From Streptomyces ortus (GTDB lineage: Bacteria > Actinomycetota > Actinomycetes > Streptomycetales > Streptomycetaceae): 64,000 nucleotides of DNA. The DNA lies in the NCBI RefSeq assembly GCF_026341275.1, contig NZ_JAIFZO010000002.1:5548118-5612117 (forward strand), written 5' to 3'. Of this stretch, positions 33,129 to 43,100 are shown piece after piece. The notes under the pieces are model-generated. The model worked only from the letters and a program-made list of their open reading frames with translations. It made no database searches and was not told where the DNA came from. The stretch's first letter is position 1; every line of letters begins with the position of its first letter. The position numbers and the translations under genes were made by a program.

Positions 33129-34793
33129 TTGGCTGAGTTCATTTACACCATGCGCAAGACGCGCAAAGCGCACGGCGACAAGGTGATTCTTGATGACGTC
33201 ACCCTGAACTTCCTGCCGGGGGCGAAGATCGGCGTCGTCGGGCCGAACGGTGCCGGTAAGTCGACCGTGCTGAAGATCATGGCGGGCCTTGAGCAGCCGT
33301 CCAACGGTGACGCGTTCCTGTCGCCCGGTTACAGCGTCGGCATCCTCATGCAGGAGCCGCAGCTGGACGAGAGCAAGACGGTCCTGGAGAACGTCCAGGA
33401 CGGCGCAGCCGAGCTCATGGGCAAGCTCAGCCGCTTCAACGAGGTCGCCGAGCTGATGGCGACCGACTACTCGGACGCGCTCATGGAGGAGATGGGCAAG
33501 CTCCAGGACGACCTCGACCACTCGAACGCCTGGGACCTCGACGCCCAGCTGGAGCAGGCCATGGACGCGCTGGGCTGCCCGCCCGGCGACTGGCCCGTCA
33601 CCACCCTCTCCGGTGGTGAGAAGCGCCGCGTCGCGCTCTGCAAGCTCCTCATCGAGGCGCCCGACCTGCTGCTCCTCGACGAGCCCACCAACCACCTGGA
33701 CGCCGAGTCGGTGAACTGGCTGGAGCAGCACCTCTCGAAGTACGCGGGCGCCGTCGTCGCCGTCACGCACGACCGGTACTTCCTGAACAACGTCGCCGAG
33801 TGGATCCTCGAACTCGACCGCGGTCGCGCCCTGCCCTACGAGGGCAACTACTCCACGTACCTGGAGAAGAAGGCCACCCGCCTCAAGGTCGAGGGCCGCA
33901 AGGACGAGAAGCGCGCCAAGCGGCTCAAGGAAGAGTTGGAGTGGGTGCGGTCCAACGCCAAGGGCCGGCAGACCAAGTCCAAGGCCCGCCTCGCCCGTTA
34001 CGAGGAGATGGCGGCCGAGGCCGACAAGATGCGGAAGCTGGACTTCGAGGAGATCCAGATCCCGCCGGGCCCGCGTCTGGGCTCCATCGTCGTCGAGGTC
34101 CAGAACCTGTCCAAGGCCTTCGGTGACAAGGTTCTGATCGATGACTTGAGCTTCACGCTGCCGCGCAACGGCATCGTCGGCGTCATCGGCCCGAACGGCG
34201 CCGGCAAGACCACGCTGTTCAAGATGATCCAGGGCCTGGAGACCCCGGACGCCGGCGCGATCAAGGTCGGCGACACCGTCAAGATCAGCTACGTCGACCA
34301 GAGCCGCGCCAACATCGACCCCAAGAAGACGCTGTGGGCCGTCGTCTCCGACGAGCTCGACTACATCAACGTCGGCCAGGTCGAGATGCCTTCGCGGGCG
34401 TACGTCTCCGCGTTCGGCTTCAAGGGCCCGGACCAGCAGAAGCCGGCCGGTGTCCTCTCCGGTGGTGAGCGCAACCGCCTGAACCTGGCGCTGACCCTCA
34501 AGGAGGGCGGCAACCTGCTGCTCCTCGACGAGCCCACCAACGACCTCGACGTGGAGACACTGTCGTCGCTGGAGAACGCGCTGCTGGAGTTCCCCGGTGC
34601 GGCCGTGGTCATCTCCCACGACCGCTGGTTCCTGGACCGGGTCGCGACGCACATCCTCGCGTACGAGGGCGAGTCGAAGTGGTACTGGTTCGAGGGCAAC
34701 TTCGAGTCGTACGAGAAGAACAAGGTCGAGCGGCTCGGCGCCGACGCCGCGCGCCCGCACCGCGCCACCTACAAGAAGCTGACCCGGGGCTGA
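33129..34793 (+). CDS. ettA: Energy-dependent translational throttle A (ABC-F protein)
   Basis: A 554-aa ABC-F ATPase that binds the ribosomal E site and controls the first elongation steps by ATP/ADP ratio. TTG 33129 gives the canonical N-terminus MAEFIYTMRKTRKAHGDK; the ribosome site before it is weak. Two ABC domains carry Walker A GPNGAGKST and GPNGAGKTT, signatures LSGGEKRR and LSGGERNR, and Walker B LLLLDEPTNHLD and LLLLDEPTNDLD. The basic linker (KRLKEELEWVRSNAKGRQTKSKARL) sits between. Length matches EttA exactly. A thioesterase gene follows after 5 bp. Confidence 0.93.
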   Translation: MAEFIYTMRKTRKAHGDKVILDDVTLNFLPGAKIGVVGPNGAGKSTVLKIMAGLEQPSNGDAFLSPGYSVGILMQEPQLDESKTVLENVQDGAAELMGKLSRFNEVAELMATDYSDALMEEMGKLQDDLDHSNAWDLDAQLEQAMDALGCPPGDWPVTTLSGGEKRRVALCKLLIEAPDLLLLDEPTNHLDAESVNWLEQHLSKYAGAVVAVTHDRYFLNNVAEWILELDRGRALPYEGNYSTYLEKKATRLKVEGRKDEKRAKRLKEELEWVRSNAKGRQTKSKARLARYEEMAAEADKMRKLDFEEIQIPPGPRLGSIVVEVQNLSKAFGDKVLIDDLSFTLPRNGIVGVIGPNGAGKTTLFKMIQGLETPDAGAIKVGDTVKISYVDQSRANIDPKKTLWAVVSDELDYINVGQVEMPSRAYVSAFGFKGPDQQKPAGVLSGGERNRLNLALTLKEGGNLLLLDEPTNDLDVETLSSLENALLEFPGAAVVISHDRWFLDRVATHILAYEGESKWYWFEGNFESYEKNKVERLGADAARPHRATYKKLTRG

Positions 34794-34798
34794 TCTCC

Positions 34799-35227
34799 TT
34801 GCGGCACATCTACCGCTGCCCGCTGCGCTGGGCGGACATGGACGCGTACGGCCACATCAACAACGTGGTCTTCCTCCGCTACCTGGAGGAGGCGCGTATC
34901 GACTTCCTGTTCCGCCCGGACAAGGATTTCCAGCAGGGGTCCGTGGTGGCACGCCATGAGATCGACTACAAGCAGCAGTTGGTGCACCGGCACACCCCGG
35001 TGGACATCGAGCTGTGGGTCACGCAGATCAGAGCGGCCTCGTTCACCATCTCCTACGAGGTCAAGGACCCGGACCAGGTGTACGTGCGGGCCCAGACGGT
35101 GATAGTGCCGTTCGACTTCGAGGCGCAGAGGCCGCGCCGCATCACCGCGGAGGAGCGCGAGTTCCTTCAGGAGTACGCGGACGACGAGGGCGCCGGGACC
35201 GGTTCCTCGGGGGCCGTCGCCGCATGA
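34799..35227 (+). CDS. Acyl-CoA thioesterase, 4HBT hotdog fold
   Basis: A 142-aa hotdog-fold hydrolase. TTG 34799 gives LRHIYRCPLRWADMDAYGHINN, where D15-A-Y-G-H is the D-x-x-GH active-site loop of the 4-hydroxybenzoyl-CoA/YbgC thioesterases. The five-stranded sheet segments and the C-terminal RPRRITAEEREFLQEY helix are present. It lies 5 bp after ettA and overlaps the next gene by ATGA, so the three are one operon. The acyl substrate is unknown. Confidence 0.85.
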   Translation: MRHIYRCPLRWADMDAYGHINNVVFLRYLEEARIDFLFRPDKDFQQGSVVARHEIDYKQQLVHRHTPVDIELWVTQIRAASFTISYEVKDPDQVYVRAQTVIVPFDFEAQRPRRITAEEREFLQEYADDEGAGTGSSGAVAA

Positions 35228-35961
35228 CGGCCCTGCACCTCGCCGACGAGGGGGAGGCGGCGGATCTCGCCGCCTTCCTGGCCCGGCTGATCCACTACGA
35301 CCGGGCCGCCGCGGTGCGGCTGCAGGCGTCGGGGACGACGCTCGCGGTGTTCGGCCGGCCGCCGTCGTTCGAGGTGCTCGCGATCCGTACGGCACGGCTC
35401 GCCAAGCCGTACGAGGACGGTCTCGACCTCACCCTCGACGTGACGGTCTCGGCCGGTGAACTCCTGGAGTCCCTCGACGAGGCGGCGGCCACGGCGATCG
35501 TGCCCGCCGCCGTCACCGGGCCGCCGTGGGCCGGAGTGCTGCCGCCGCGCGGCGGCTGGCGGCCGGAGCCGGGGCTTCCCGCGCTCGACGCGGTGCGCAC
35601 GGCGGTGGCCGCGGTGGTCGCCGAATTCCGGTCGCGAACCGACGCGTTGGCGCCCGAGGGGCGTACGCGGGCCGCGCTCGACGGGATCGGGCGGGAGATC
35701 TGGTCCCGGCCGGTCGGGGACACCGAACTCCCGGTACGGGCCGCACACGCGGCTCAGTCACTGGGGTTCCTCAGGCCCGCGCGCACCACTTCCGCCGCCT
35801 CGCCCGGCGCATCGGCGTCAGCATCCGCATCGACATCGACATCGGACGAGGCCGCGTTGCGGCTGCTCTCCTCGGGTGCGTGGCTCAGGCTGCGGACGCC
35901 GTACGGGACGATCGCCGTGCGCAAGGCGGGGCTCGGGGCGCTGGACGTCAGCGTTCGCTGA
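35224..35961 (+). CDS. Conserved actinobacterial protein of unknown function
   Basis: A 245-aa cytoplasmic protein starting at ATG 35224 (ATGA overlap). It has an N-terminal LIHYDRAAAVRLQASGTTLAVFGRPPSFEVLAIRTARL module, a Pro/Gly loop, a helical middle and an Ala/Ser-rich insertion with an alternating Ser-Ala/Ser-Thr run (about 197-212). It ends WLRLRTPYGTIAVRKAGLGALDVSVR. No catalytic motif was recognised. Coupling to a thioesterase is the only functional hint. Confidence 0.75.
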   Translation: MTALHLADEGEAADLAAFLARLIHYDRAAAVRLQASGTTLAVFGRPPSFEVLAIRTARLAKPYEDGLDLTLDVTVSAGELLESLDEAAATAIVPAAVTGPPWAGVLPPRGGWRPEPGLPALDAVRTAVAAVVAEFRSRTDALAPEGRTRAALDGIGREIWSRPVGDTELPVRAAHAAQSLGFLRPARTTSAASPGASASASASTSTSDEAALRLLSSGAWLRLRTPYGTIAVRKAGLGALDVSVR

Positions 35962-36055
35962 GCGTTCCGGCCGCTCGTTGCCCACCGGCTCATTCCCCGC
36001 TGCCTATCGCCCCCGCTCATTGCCCCGGCCTTTCAGCGTCCCTGTCGCGAGCGGG

Positions 36056-37060
36056 TCAGCGGTGTTCGCTGTCGTCCGGCCATACGCCGATGTGGTCCGG
36101 TTCGAGTTCCAGGGCGACGCGGTCGCGCATACCGAGGGCCTCGGTGTACTCGGCGGGCAGCTGGAGCCGACCGGCCCGGTCGAGCATCGCGTACTCGCGG
36201 GCGACGACCGTCTCGTGGCCGGTGGTGGCGTCCACCTCGGTGCGGCGCAGGACCTCCGTGGAAGTACGGCCGTCCCGGATGGCGACCGTCCGGCGCACCT
36301 CGCTGGCGACCGCCTGGTCGTGCGTGACGATCACGATGGTCGTGCCGAGCCGCTCGTTCGCGGTGCGGAACGCGGCGAAGATCTGCTCGGCGGTGTGCGA
36401 GTCGAGTTCACCGGTGGGTTCGTCGGCGAGGAGGACGGCGGGGTCGTTGGCCAGCGCCACGGCGATGGCGACGCGCTGCTGCTGACCGCCGGACATCTGG
36501 AACGGGCGCCGGCCCCGGCACTCCGCGACCTCCAGCAACTCCAGCAGCTCCAGTGCGCGTTCCGCCTGCGCGCGGCGGCCCTTGCGGGTGACGCCGAGCT
36601 GCATCGGCAGGGCGACGTTCTGGGCGGCCGTCAGATAGGGCAGGAGATTGCGGGCGGTCTGCTGCCAGACGAATCCGACGGTCTCGCGCCGGTAGCTGAG
36701 CCGGTCCTTCGCCCCCATGGTCAGCAGGTCGTGCCCCGCGACCCGGGCGGCGCCCGCGGTGGGCGTGTCCAGACCGGCCAGGATGTTCATCAGGGTCGAC
36801 TTGCCGCTGCCGGACGCGCCGACCAGCGCCATCAACTCGCCCTCCCGCACCAGGAGATCGAGGCCCTGGAGAGCCTGCACCTCCACCCCGTCCGTGGAGA
36901 AGATCCGGACCAGCCGGTCACAGGTGATCAGGGCGTCATGGCCGTAGGCGGGACGGTCGCGGCGGTCGGCGGCACGCTGGGCGAGGTCGGCGAAGGAGGG
37001 ACCGGCCGGACCAGTCGGACCGGGGGAACCGGCGGGACCGACGGAGTCGGTGGTCGTCAT
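36056..37060 (-). CDS. ABC exporter ATPase (MacB/LolD-like) with C-terminal AbrB-like tail
   Basis: A 334-aa nucleotide-binding subunit. ATG 37060 follows GGAGACG. After a 40-residue Pro/Gly-rich start, the ABC domain (about 45-265) has Walker A GASGSGKST, Q-loop FVWQQ, signature MSGGQQQR, Walker B VLLADEPTGELD and H-loop THD. The last 50 residues (GRLQLPAEYTEALGMRDRVALELEPDHIGV) look like a single AbrB/MazE-type swapped-hairpin unit, an unusual addition for this family. It serves the two large permeases upstream. Confidence 0.88.
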   Translation of the reverse strand: MTTTDSVGPAGSPGPTGPAGPSFADLAQRAADRRDRPAYGHDALITCDRLVRIFSTDGVEVQALQGLDLLVREGELMALVGASGSGKSTLMNILAGLDTPTAGAARVAGHDLLTMGAKDRLSYRRETVGFVWQQTARNLLPYLTAAQNVALPMQLGVTRKGRRAQAERALELLELLEVAECRGRRPFQMSGGQQQRVAIAVALANDPAVLLADEPTGELDSHTAEQIFAAFRTANERLGTTIVIVTHDQAVASEVRRTVAIRDGRTSTEVLRRTEVDATTGHETVVAREYAMLDRAGRLQLPAEYTEALGMRDRVALELEPDHIGVWPDDSEHR

Positions 37061-37210
37061 CGGGCGTCTCCGCTCGTGGTCGTCATCCGGTGGCTCCTGA
37101 CGGTCGTGGGCGTGGTCGTGTCGTGGTCCCCGCCGGGCGGCTTCGCGTGGCAACGGGAAGGGGGTACCGGGAAGGGGGTACCGGGCAGCTTCGCACGGCT
37201 GCGGGCGGGA

Positions 37211-40141
37211 TCACCGGGCGTCCCCCGCTCGTAGTTCCCTGACCGAGCCGCGCCGCCCGGTCCACCACGCCTGGGCCGCGGCGATACCCGTGGCGACGAG
37301 GAGGACGGCGAGCGCGGGCAGCAGCAGGGAGGCCGGGTCGGTGTGCAGTGCGGCGGTGCCGGGAGGCGGGCTGCCGCCCGGGGTGGCCAGGGCCACGGCG
37401 GTCAGGTCGACACCGGGCGCCAGGAGGCGTACCGCCGCCCAGCCCGTCAGGGCCCCGCCCACCGCGGCGAGCAGGGCCTGCGGCAGCGCTTCCAGTACGA
37501 GCAGCCGGCGGCCCTGGCTCCGGGTGAGGCCCATGGTGCGCAGCCGGGCCAGCAGGGCCGTGCGTTCGGGGGCGGCGCGTACGAGGGCGAGCAGCAGCGC
37601 GAGGACGGCGTATCCGGAGCCGGCGGCGACCGCCACCGCGTAGACGTGCTCGGCGCCGGACTGGAGGGGGGAGTCGACGTAGCGCGCGCGTTCGTCGGCC
37701 CGCAGGCGTACGTCCGCGGCGCTGCCGGCCGCCTTGTGCAGGGCACCCGCGTCCATCCCGTCCCCGGTCAGCAGGAGGGCCGTCGGACGGGCGGGGGCGG
37801 CGCCGAGGCCGGCGCGGTCCACGACGAGGAACTCGGCGCCCGACACGGCCGGGGTCAGCTCGCGCACCACGGCGATACGGACGGTGATGTCACTGCCGTC
37901 CTCCAGGCGGACCGGGAAGGGCTGCGTGCCGAACCGCGCGGCGACGGCGGGGGAGGCGAGGGCGGGCAGTGGCGCACCCTTCGATGCGTCGTTCGATGCG
38001 TCGTTCGACGCCTCGTGTGACGCGTCGTTCGACGGGCTGCTCGACGCGCCGCTCTTCGCACTCTCCGGGCCCTTCGCGGCTCCCGTCGCGGACGCCGGTG
38101 CCTTCAACTCGCCCGCCGAGAACGCCCCGAGGTGTGTGCTCCCGGCCAGCCGGGCGTATCCCTCGGGCTCCACGCCCACCAGGGGCACCGTCTCCGCGCC
38201 GGTTCCGGGCCTGGCCTGGTAACCGATGCTCAGGGGGGTGACCTCGCGTACACCGGGCGCCGAGTGGAGCTGCGCCGGGAGGCCGGCGGGCAGCGCGCCC
38301 ATCACCTCGACGCGGGCGTCGGCTCCGAGGCTCAGCAGGGCCGCCCGGTCCCGCGCGTCCGCGACACCCGCCAGGACGGACCCGCCGAACGCGGCCGTGG
38401 TGAGGGCCGTCAGAAGGGCGAGCAGGGGCAGCACCGTGGAGACGGAGGTGCGGCCCGCGCGGGCCAGCGAGAGATGCCCGACCGCACCGCGCAGCCGGCC
38501 GGCGGGTCGGGCCAGCCAGCGCAGGGGCAGCGGATAGAGCCGCACCAGCAGAAGCGCGGCGATCACCCCGATCAGGACCGGGGCCAGCGCGACGAGTTGG
38601 TCACCGGAGCCGGAACCGGCGGCGTCCAGGTCCGCCGCGTCGCCGGCACCGGCCGTCCCGGCGGAACCGCCCGACGTACCCCGGCTCCGCAGCGCGAACA
38701 CCGCCGCCGACGCCAGGACCAGCAGGGTGAGTTCGGCGACCGTACGGCGGCGCGAGGGGCGTACGGACGCGAGGTCCTCGCGGGCGCCGTGGACGCGTAC
38801 GGCACGGTGGGTGAGCCAGGCGCGCACGGGCAGCATGGCGCAGGCGACGAGCGCGACCGCGGCGGCGGTCCAGACGGCGTACGACAGGCGGCCGTACGGG
38901 ACGGCGAACAGGGCGCCCGCGATACCGAGCGCGGCGGCCGGTACCGCGACCACCGCCGTCTCGGCGAACAGCCGGGCCGTCAGGCCGCGCAGGGAGACGC
39001 CCCGGGCTCGGAGCAGGGCGAGTTCGCCGCGGCGGCGGTCGGCGGCGAGGCCTCCCGCCATGAGCAGGACGACGGCCGCGACCGAGGCGCTGCCGAAGGC
39101 GGCGACGGCGACCAGGGGGCGGATGCCGGAGCGGAGGCCGGCGTACGAGGCGAGCACGTCGTCGAGGTCGGTGCTCGCGTCCGCCTCCGGATCCGTGAGC
39201 GCGCGCACCTTCAGCAGACCGGGCCCGGACTCCAGCGCGGCGATCGCGCTCGCCAGCCGGGGCAGTTCGCTCGCGGTCAGGGCGGCGGGGGCCGGAGCGA
39301 GCTGCCAGTAGCGGGCGGGGGCGCCGGGGGTGCCGAGCAGCGCCGGAGCGGCGTCCGGGGCCAGGAGGAGCGCGCCGAGCCAGTAGATGCTCGGTTCGGC
39401 GCCCTGGGTGGGAAGGCGCACGAGGGACGGGGTGCGCAGGACGGGCTGGGTCGCCCAGTAGGCGCCCTCCCGGTCGCGCGGGGCGACGATGCCGGTGACG
39501 CGTACGGCGAGCGGGGCGCGTTCGACGGCGGGGACGTGGACCACCGCGCCGACCTTGATGTGGAGGCGACGGGCCGTCTCCGTGGTGACCGCGGCCTCCA
39601 GTTCGGGCGTCGCGGCGGTCACCGTGCCGTCGGCGCGCGGGAGACGGCCCTCGCGCAGCCGGGCGTGGTCGGCGAGGCCGTTCTGCGCGACGAGGGTCAT
39701 CTGCGCGGGCAGTCCGGTCGGCCGCGGCAGCCACTTCTCCGGTGCTTCGAGGGATTTCGTGGTGCGCACGCCGTACGCGGACTGGTCGGGGTCGGCGACC
39801 AGCGGGTGCTCGATCACCTTCAGGATGCGCTGGTAGCGCTCGCGCACCGAGGCGGGGCGCAGGACCGACTCGCGTTCCGCCTGCGAGGCGCCGAGGGAGG
39901 GCGGCGGGGCCGACATCTGCACGGAGGTCCTGAGGGCGGTGGCGTCGGAGACCGCCCGGCGCAGACCCGCGTCCTCGTAACGGTCGACGGCACGCGGGAA
40001 GGACGCGGCGAGGCAGACGGTCGCCAGCACCAGCAGGGCGAGGGCGACGGCGGCACCGGGCGCGGCGCGCAGCCGGGTACGGATCCAGGGGGCGACGGGG
40101 GGTTCGGCACCCCGACGCGTGAAGGTCCACCGGCGGCCCAC
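37211..40141 (-). CDS. Large FtsX-like ABC permease
   Basis: A membrane protein of about 976 aa with an N-terminal helix and a roughly 280-aa extracytoplasmic domain. A group of FtsX-type helices follows (from VAVAAFGSASVAAVVLLMAGG), then a second helix set, a second extracytoplasmic domain, and a final FtsX domain ending TGRRGSVRELRAGDAR. GELALLRARGVSLRGL and LARLRTMGLTRSQGRRL are the typical cytosolic FtsX loops. A short Asn-Asp-Ala-Ser repeat occurs near residue 715. I chose GTG 40141 for its spacing from GGGGGG; GTG 40150 is the alternative. The transported substrate is unknown. Confidence 0.85.
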   Translation of the reverse strand: MGRRWTFTRRGAEPPVAPWIRTRLRAAPGAAVALALLVLATVCLAASFPRAVDRYEDAGLRRAVSDATALRTSVQMSAPPPSLGASQAERESVLRPASVRERYQRILKVIEHPLVADPDQSAYGVRTTKSLEAPEKWLPRPTGLPAQMTLVAQNGLADHARLREGRLPRADGTVTAATPELEAAVTTETARRLHIKVGAVVHVPAVERAPLAVRVTGIVAPRDREGAYWATQPVLRTPSLVRLPTQGAEPSIYWLGALLLAPDAAPALLGTPGAPARYWQLAPAPAALTASELPRLASAIAALESGPGLLKVRALTDPEADASTDLDDVLASYAGLRSGIRPLVAVAAFGSASVAAVVLLMAGGLAADRRRGELALLRARGVSLRGLTARLFAETAVVAVPAAALGIAGALFAVPYGRLSYAVWTAAAVALVACAMLPVRAWLTHRAVRVHGAREDLASVRPSRRRTVAELTLLVLASAAVFALRSRGTSGGSAGTAGAGDAADLDAAGSGSGDQLVALAPVLIGVIAALLLVRLYPLPLRWLARPAGRLRGAVGHLSLARAGRTSVSTVLPLLALLTALTTAAFGGSVLAGVADARDRAALLSLGADARVEVMGALPAGLPAQLHSAPGVREVTPLSIGYQARPGTGAETVPLVGVEPEGYARLAGSTHLGAFSAGELKAPASATGAAKGPESAKSGASSSPSNDASHEASNDASNDASKGAPLPALASPAVAARFGTQPFPVRLEDGSDITVRIAVVRELTPAVSGAEFLVVDRAGLGAAPARPTALLLTGDGMDAGALHKAAGSAADVRLRADERARYVDSPLQSGAEHVYAVAVAAGSGYAVLALLLALVRAAPERTALLARLRTMGLTRSQGRRLLVLEALPQALLAAVGGALTGWAAVRLLAPGVDLTAVALATPGGSPPPGTAALHTDPASLLLPALAVLLVATGIAAAQAWWTGRRGSVRELRAGDAR

Positions 40142-40142
40142 C

Positions 40143-43100
40143 TCACTCACCCCCCTGCTCGTGCAGCGAACGCAACGACCGGAGCGACGAGGCCGAGTCG
40201 CCCCGCCGCAGCACCAGCACACCGGTCACGATCAGCGGCGCGACCACCAGGCCCGCCAGCAGCAGCGCGACGCGGGCGAGGGGCAGTTCCACCAGTACCT
40301 CCGGGACCGGCCGGGTGGCGCGGGACGTCAGCACGATCAACGGGATGACCGCCCGGGTCAGTACCGCCCCCAGCGCCACCCCCACCACCAGGGCCAGCGC
40401 CACCAGCACCCCCTGCTCGGCGGCGACCAGCCGGGCCAGTTGGCGGCGGGGCGCCCCCAGCGCGCGGAGCAGCGCGAACTCGGCGCCCCGCTCCCGCAGC
40501 GAGCCCGCCGTGCTCACCGCGAAACCGACCGCGGCCAGCGCGGCGGCGACCACGGAGGCCGCCGCGAACGCCGCCTCCGGACCGGCCCCGAAGGGGTCGT
40601 CCCGCAGCCGTTCCGCGATCTCGTCGCGCACGACGACCTGCGACGGTTCGACATCGGGCCGTTCGCGCAACTGGGCCGCCACCCGCGCCTGGGCGCCGGG
40701 CTCGGTGCGCAGCCACCACTCGGTGGGCGCGACGCTCTCCCCGTACCGCTCCTCCAGCACCCGGTTGACGGAACGCAGATCGACCAGCAGGGCCCCGCCG
40801 GAACTCTGCGCGGCATCGGAACCCGGCGTGCCCTGCGCGCCCTCCGTGGTCGGCAGCGCGCGCACGCTCTCCACGATCCGTACGGGTACGGCCGAGCCGC
40901 CGAAGGGGACGTCGAGCCGTTCTCCCTCACGTGCCCCCGCGGCCTTCAGGAAGTCGTCGGTCGCCACGGCCTCGACCTCGGGTGCGGCGGGCCGTTCCGC
41001 CAGCAGCCGGATCGTCACCGACGAGGTCTCCCACGGGGTTTCCTTCGGGATGTAACCGGTTCCGTACGCCACGGTCAGCGGGCGCTCGGACTCCACGTCC
41101 GGACCCGTCGGGGTGTTGCCCGCCTTGGGGTCCGCGGAGGTCTGGTTGTTCGTGGACGTCACCTGCCAGGACGGGGGCGCCGACAGCGGGCGCCGCGTCC
41201 CGTCGGACGTCGTGGCCGTCAACTGCTCGACGGACAGCCGGTGTTCCTCCGCGCGGCCGGTCGGCTGGGACATGTCCAGCTGCGCCCCCGTCAGCGAGAG
41301 CGGTTCGGCGGCGCGGTCGGACGGGGCCTGCTCGGCCTGTGCCAGCTGCACGGTGAGGCGGTGTGCCTTCCCGTCGGCGGGGAGGTCACCGGCGGACAGG
41401 CGGTACGGGGTGCCGTAGCGGTCCTCCAGCGTCACGGTCACCTCCGCCGTCATCCTGGAGCGGTACGCCGACGGGTCCGCGTCCGCCGCGTCGGGGGACT
41501 GCGCGCTCGCCCGGATGCGGAGTTCCAGCTCCAGCCGCGTGCTGTCCTTCGGCAGGGTCACGCCCGCCGATCCCGCCCGGCCGGGACCGAGCCCCGCCAG
41601 CAGCCGCCCGGCGGACTTGTCCGCCAGATCGCCGCGCAGCAGCAGCCCGGCGGCGGCCTCGCCCCCGGATCCGCCGCTGGAACCGTTGCCCGGGCCGCTG
41701 TCGGAACCCTTGCCCGACCGGCCGTCGGAGCCCTGGCCGGAATCCGCCCCGGCACCCTCCGTGTCCAGCGCCAGCACCGCGGCCGTGCGGTTGCCGGACA
41801 GCGCAAGTGACGTGCGCATCGCGGGCGCCGCCCCGCGGACCCCGTCGAGGTCCGCGTAGAGCCCGGCCCGTGACAAGCCGTCCGCGCCGCCCGCCAGGAC
41901 CCGTACGGACGTGCCGGCCAGGAAGTCCGCCTGGTCGTCCTGCGAGCGGTTCCACGACGCGCCCTGGCCGATCGCGAGCATGCCCATGGCGACGGCGAGG
42001 ACGAGCAGCAGGACCGGTCCGGCGCCACGCATCGGGCGACGGCTGAACTGCCAGCCCGCGAGCGCCGTCGGCAGCCCCCGGCCGCCCGCCGCGCGCCGCT
42101 CGGCGAGGCGGGCCACCGGCGGCATGAGGCGCAGGGTGAGGACCGTCCCGGCCAGCAGGGCCAGCGCGGGAGCGGCGACCAGCAGGGGGTCGATGCCGAG
42201 CGTGTCCGTGGGCGTCGCCGCCGACCCGCCGGGTCCCGTGGAGGTGACGGCACCGGAGGTCTGCCGGCTCAACTGCCAGTACGCGACGGCCGCGACGACC
42301 AGCAGGCCGACGTCCGCACCCGCCCGTACCGGCGCGGGAAGCGAGCGGGCACGGCCGCCTTCCGCGCTCTCCTCGCGCGCGGTCAGCGCGGGTACGGTCA
42401 CCGCCAGCGCGCAGCCCAGCGCGACCGCGGCGGCCGTCGCCCACACCGCGCCGGCCGCCGCCGAGGTGTCCAGGCGCAGCCCGATCCGTGCCAGCGCCCC
42501 CTGGCCCGCCAGCAGCCGCGTCAGCGGTCCGGCGAGCAGCGGCGCGCAGACGACGGCCGGCAGGGCGAGGAGCGAGGCCTCCAGCGCGGCGAGCACGGCC
42601 ACCCGCCCGCGTGAGGCGCCGCGCGCCCGCAACAGCCGTGTCTCACCGGCTCGTTCGACGCTCAGCAGCCGGGCCACGAGCAACAGTGCGTAACCGGCGA
42701 GCAGGGCGAGCTGCAGCGCAACGATCAGCAGCGTCGAACGGGAGACCAGCAACGAGCGCTCGACCCGCTCCAGTTCCTCGGGCAACGATGTCGTGATGGC
42801 CGTGGTGCCGTGCAGCGCGGGCGACTTGGACAGGGAACGGGGCCCGGTGGTGGCCGCCTCCCGCAGGGCGCCGATCCGCCCGGTCGTCAGGGCCGAGAAG
42901 TCGGCGGACGCCTGCCAGGCGGTCGGCCCGGAGCTGACCCGCCGCCCGTCCCCGGTGGCCGCCAGCACCGACGGGTCGGCCAGCAGCGGCCCGTACGTCG
43001 TGAAGTCGAGCTTGACGACCCCGCGTCCGTGCAGGTCGTCCAACTGCCAGTAGGGCGAGGTGACGCGCACGGGCCGGTAGAGACCGGTCACCAGGACCCG

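Noticed and set aside
38132..40348. 738-codon plus-strand ORF opposite the permease gene
   Set aside because: It is an Arg/Gly/Ala-rich shadow in high-GC DNA; the minus-strand frame encodes a clear FtsX permease.
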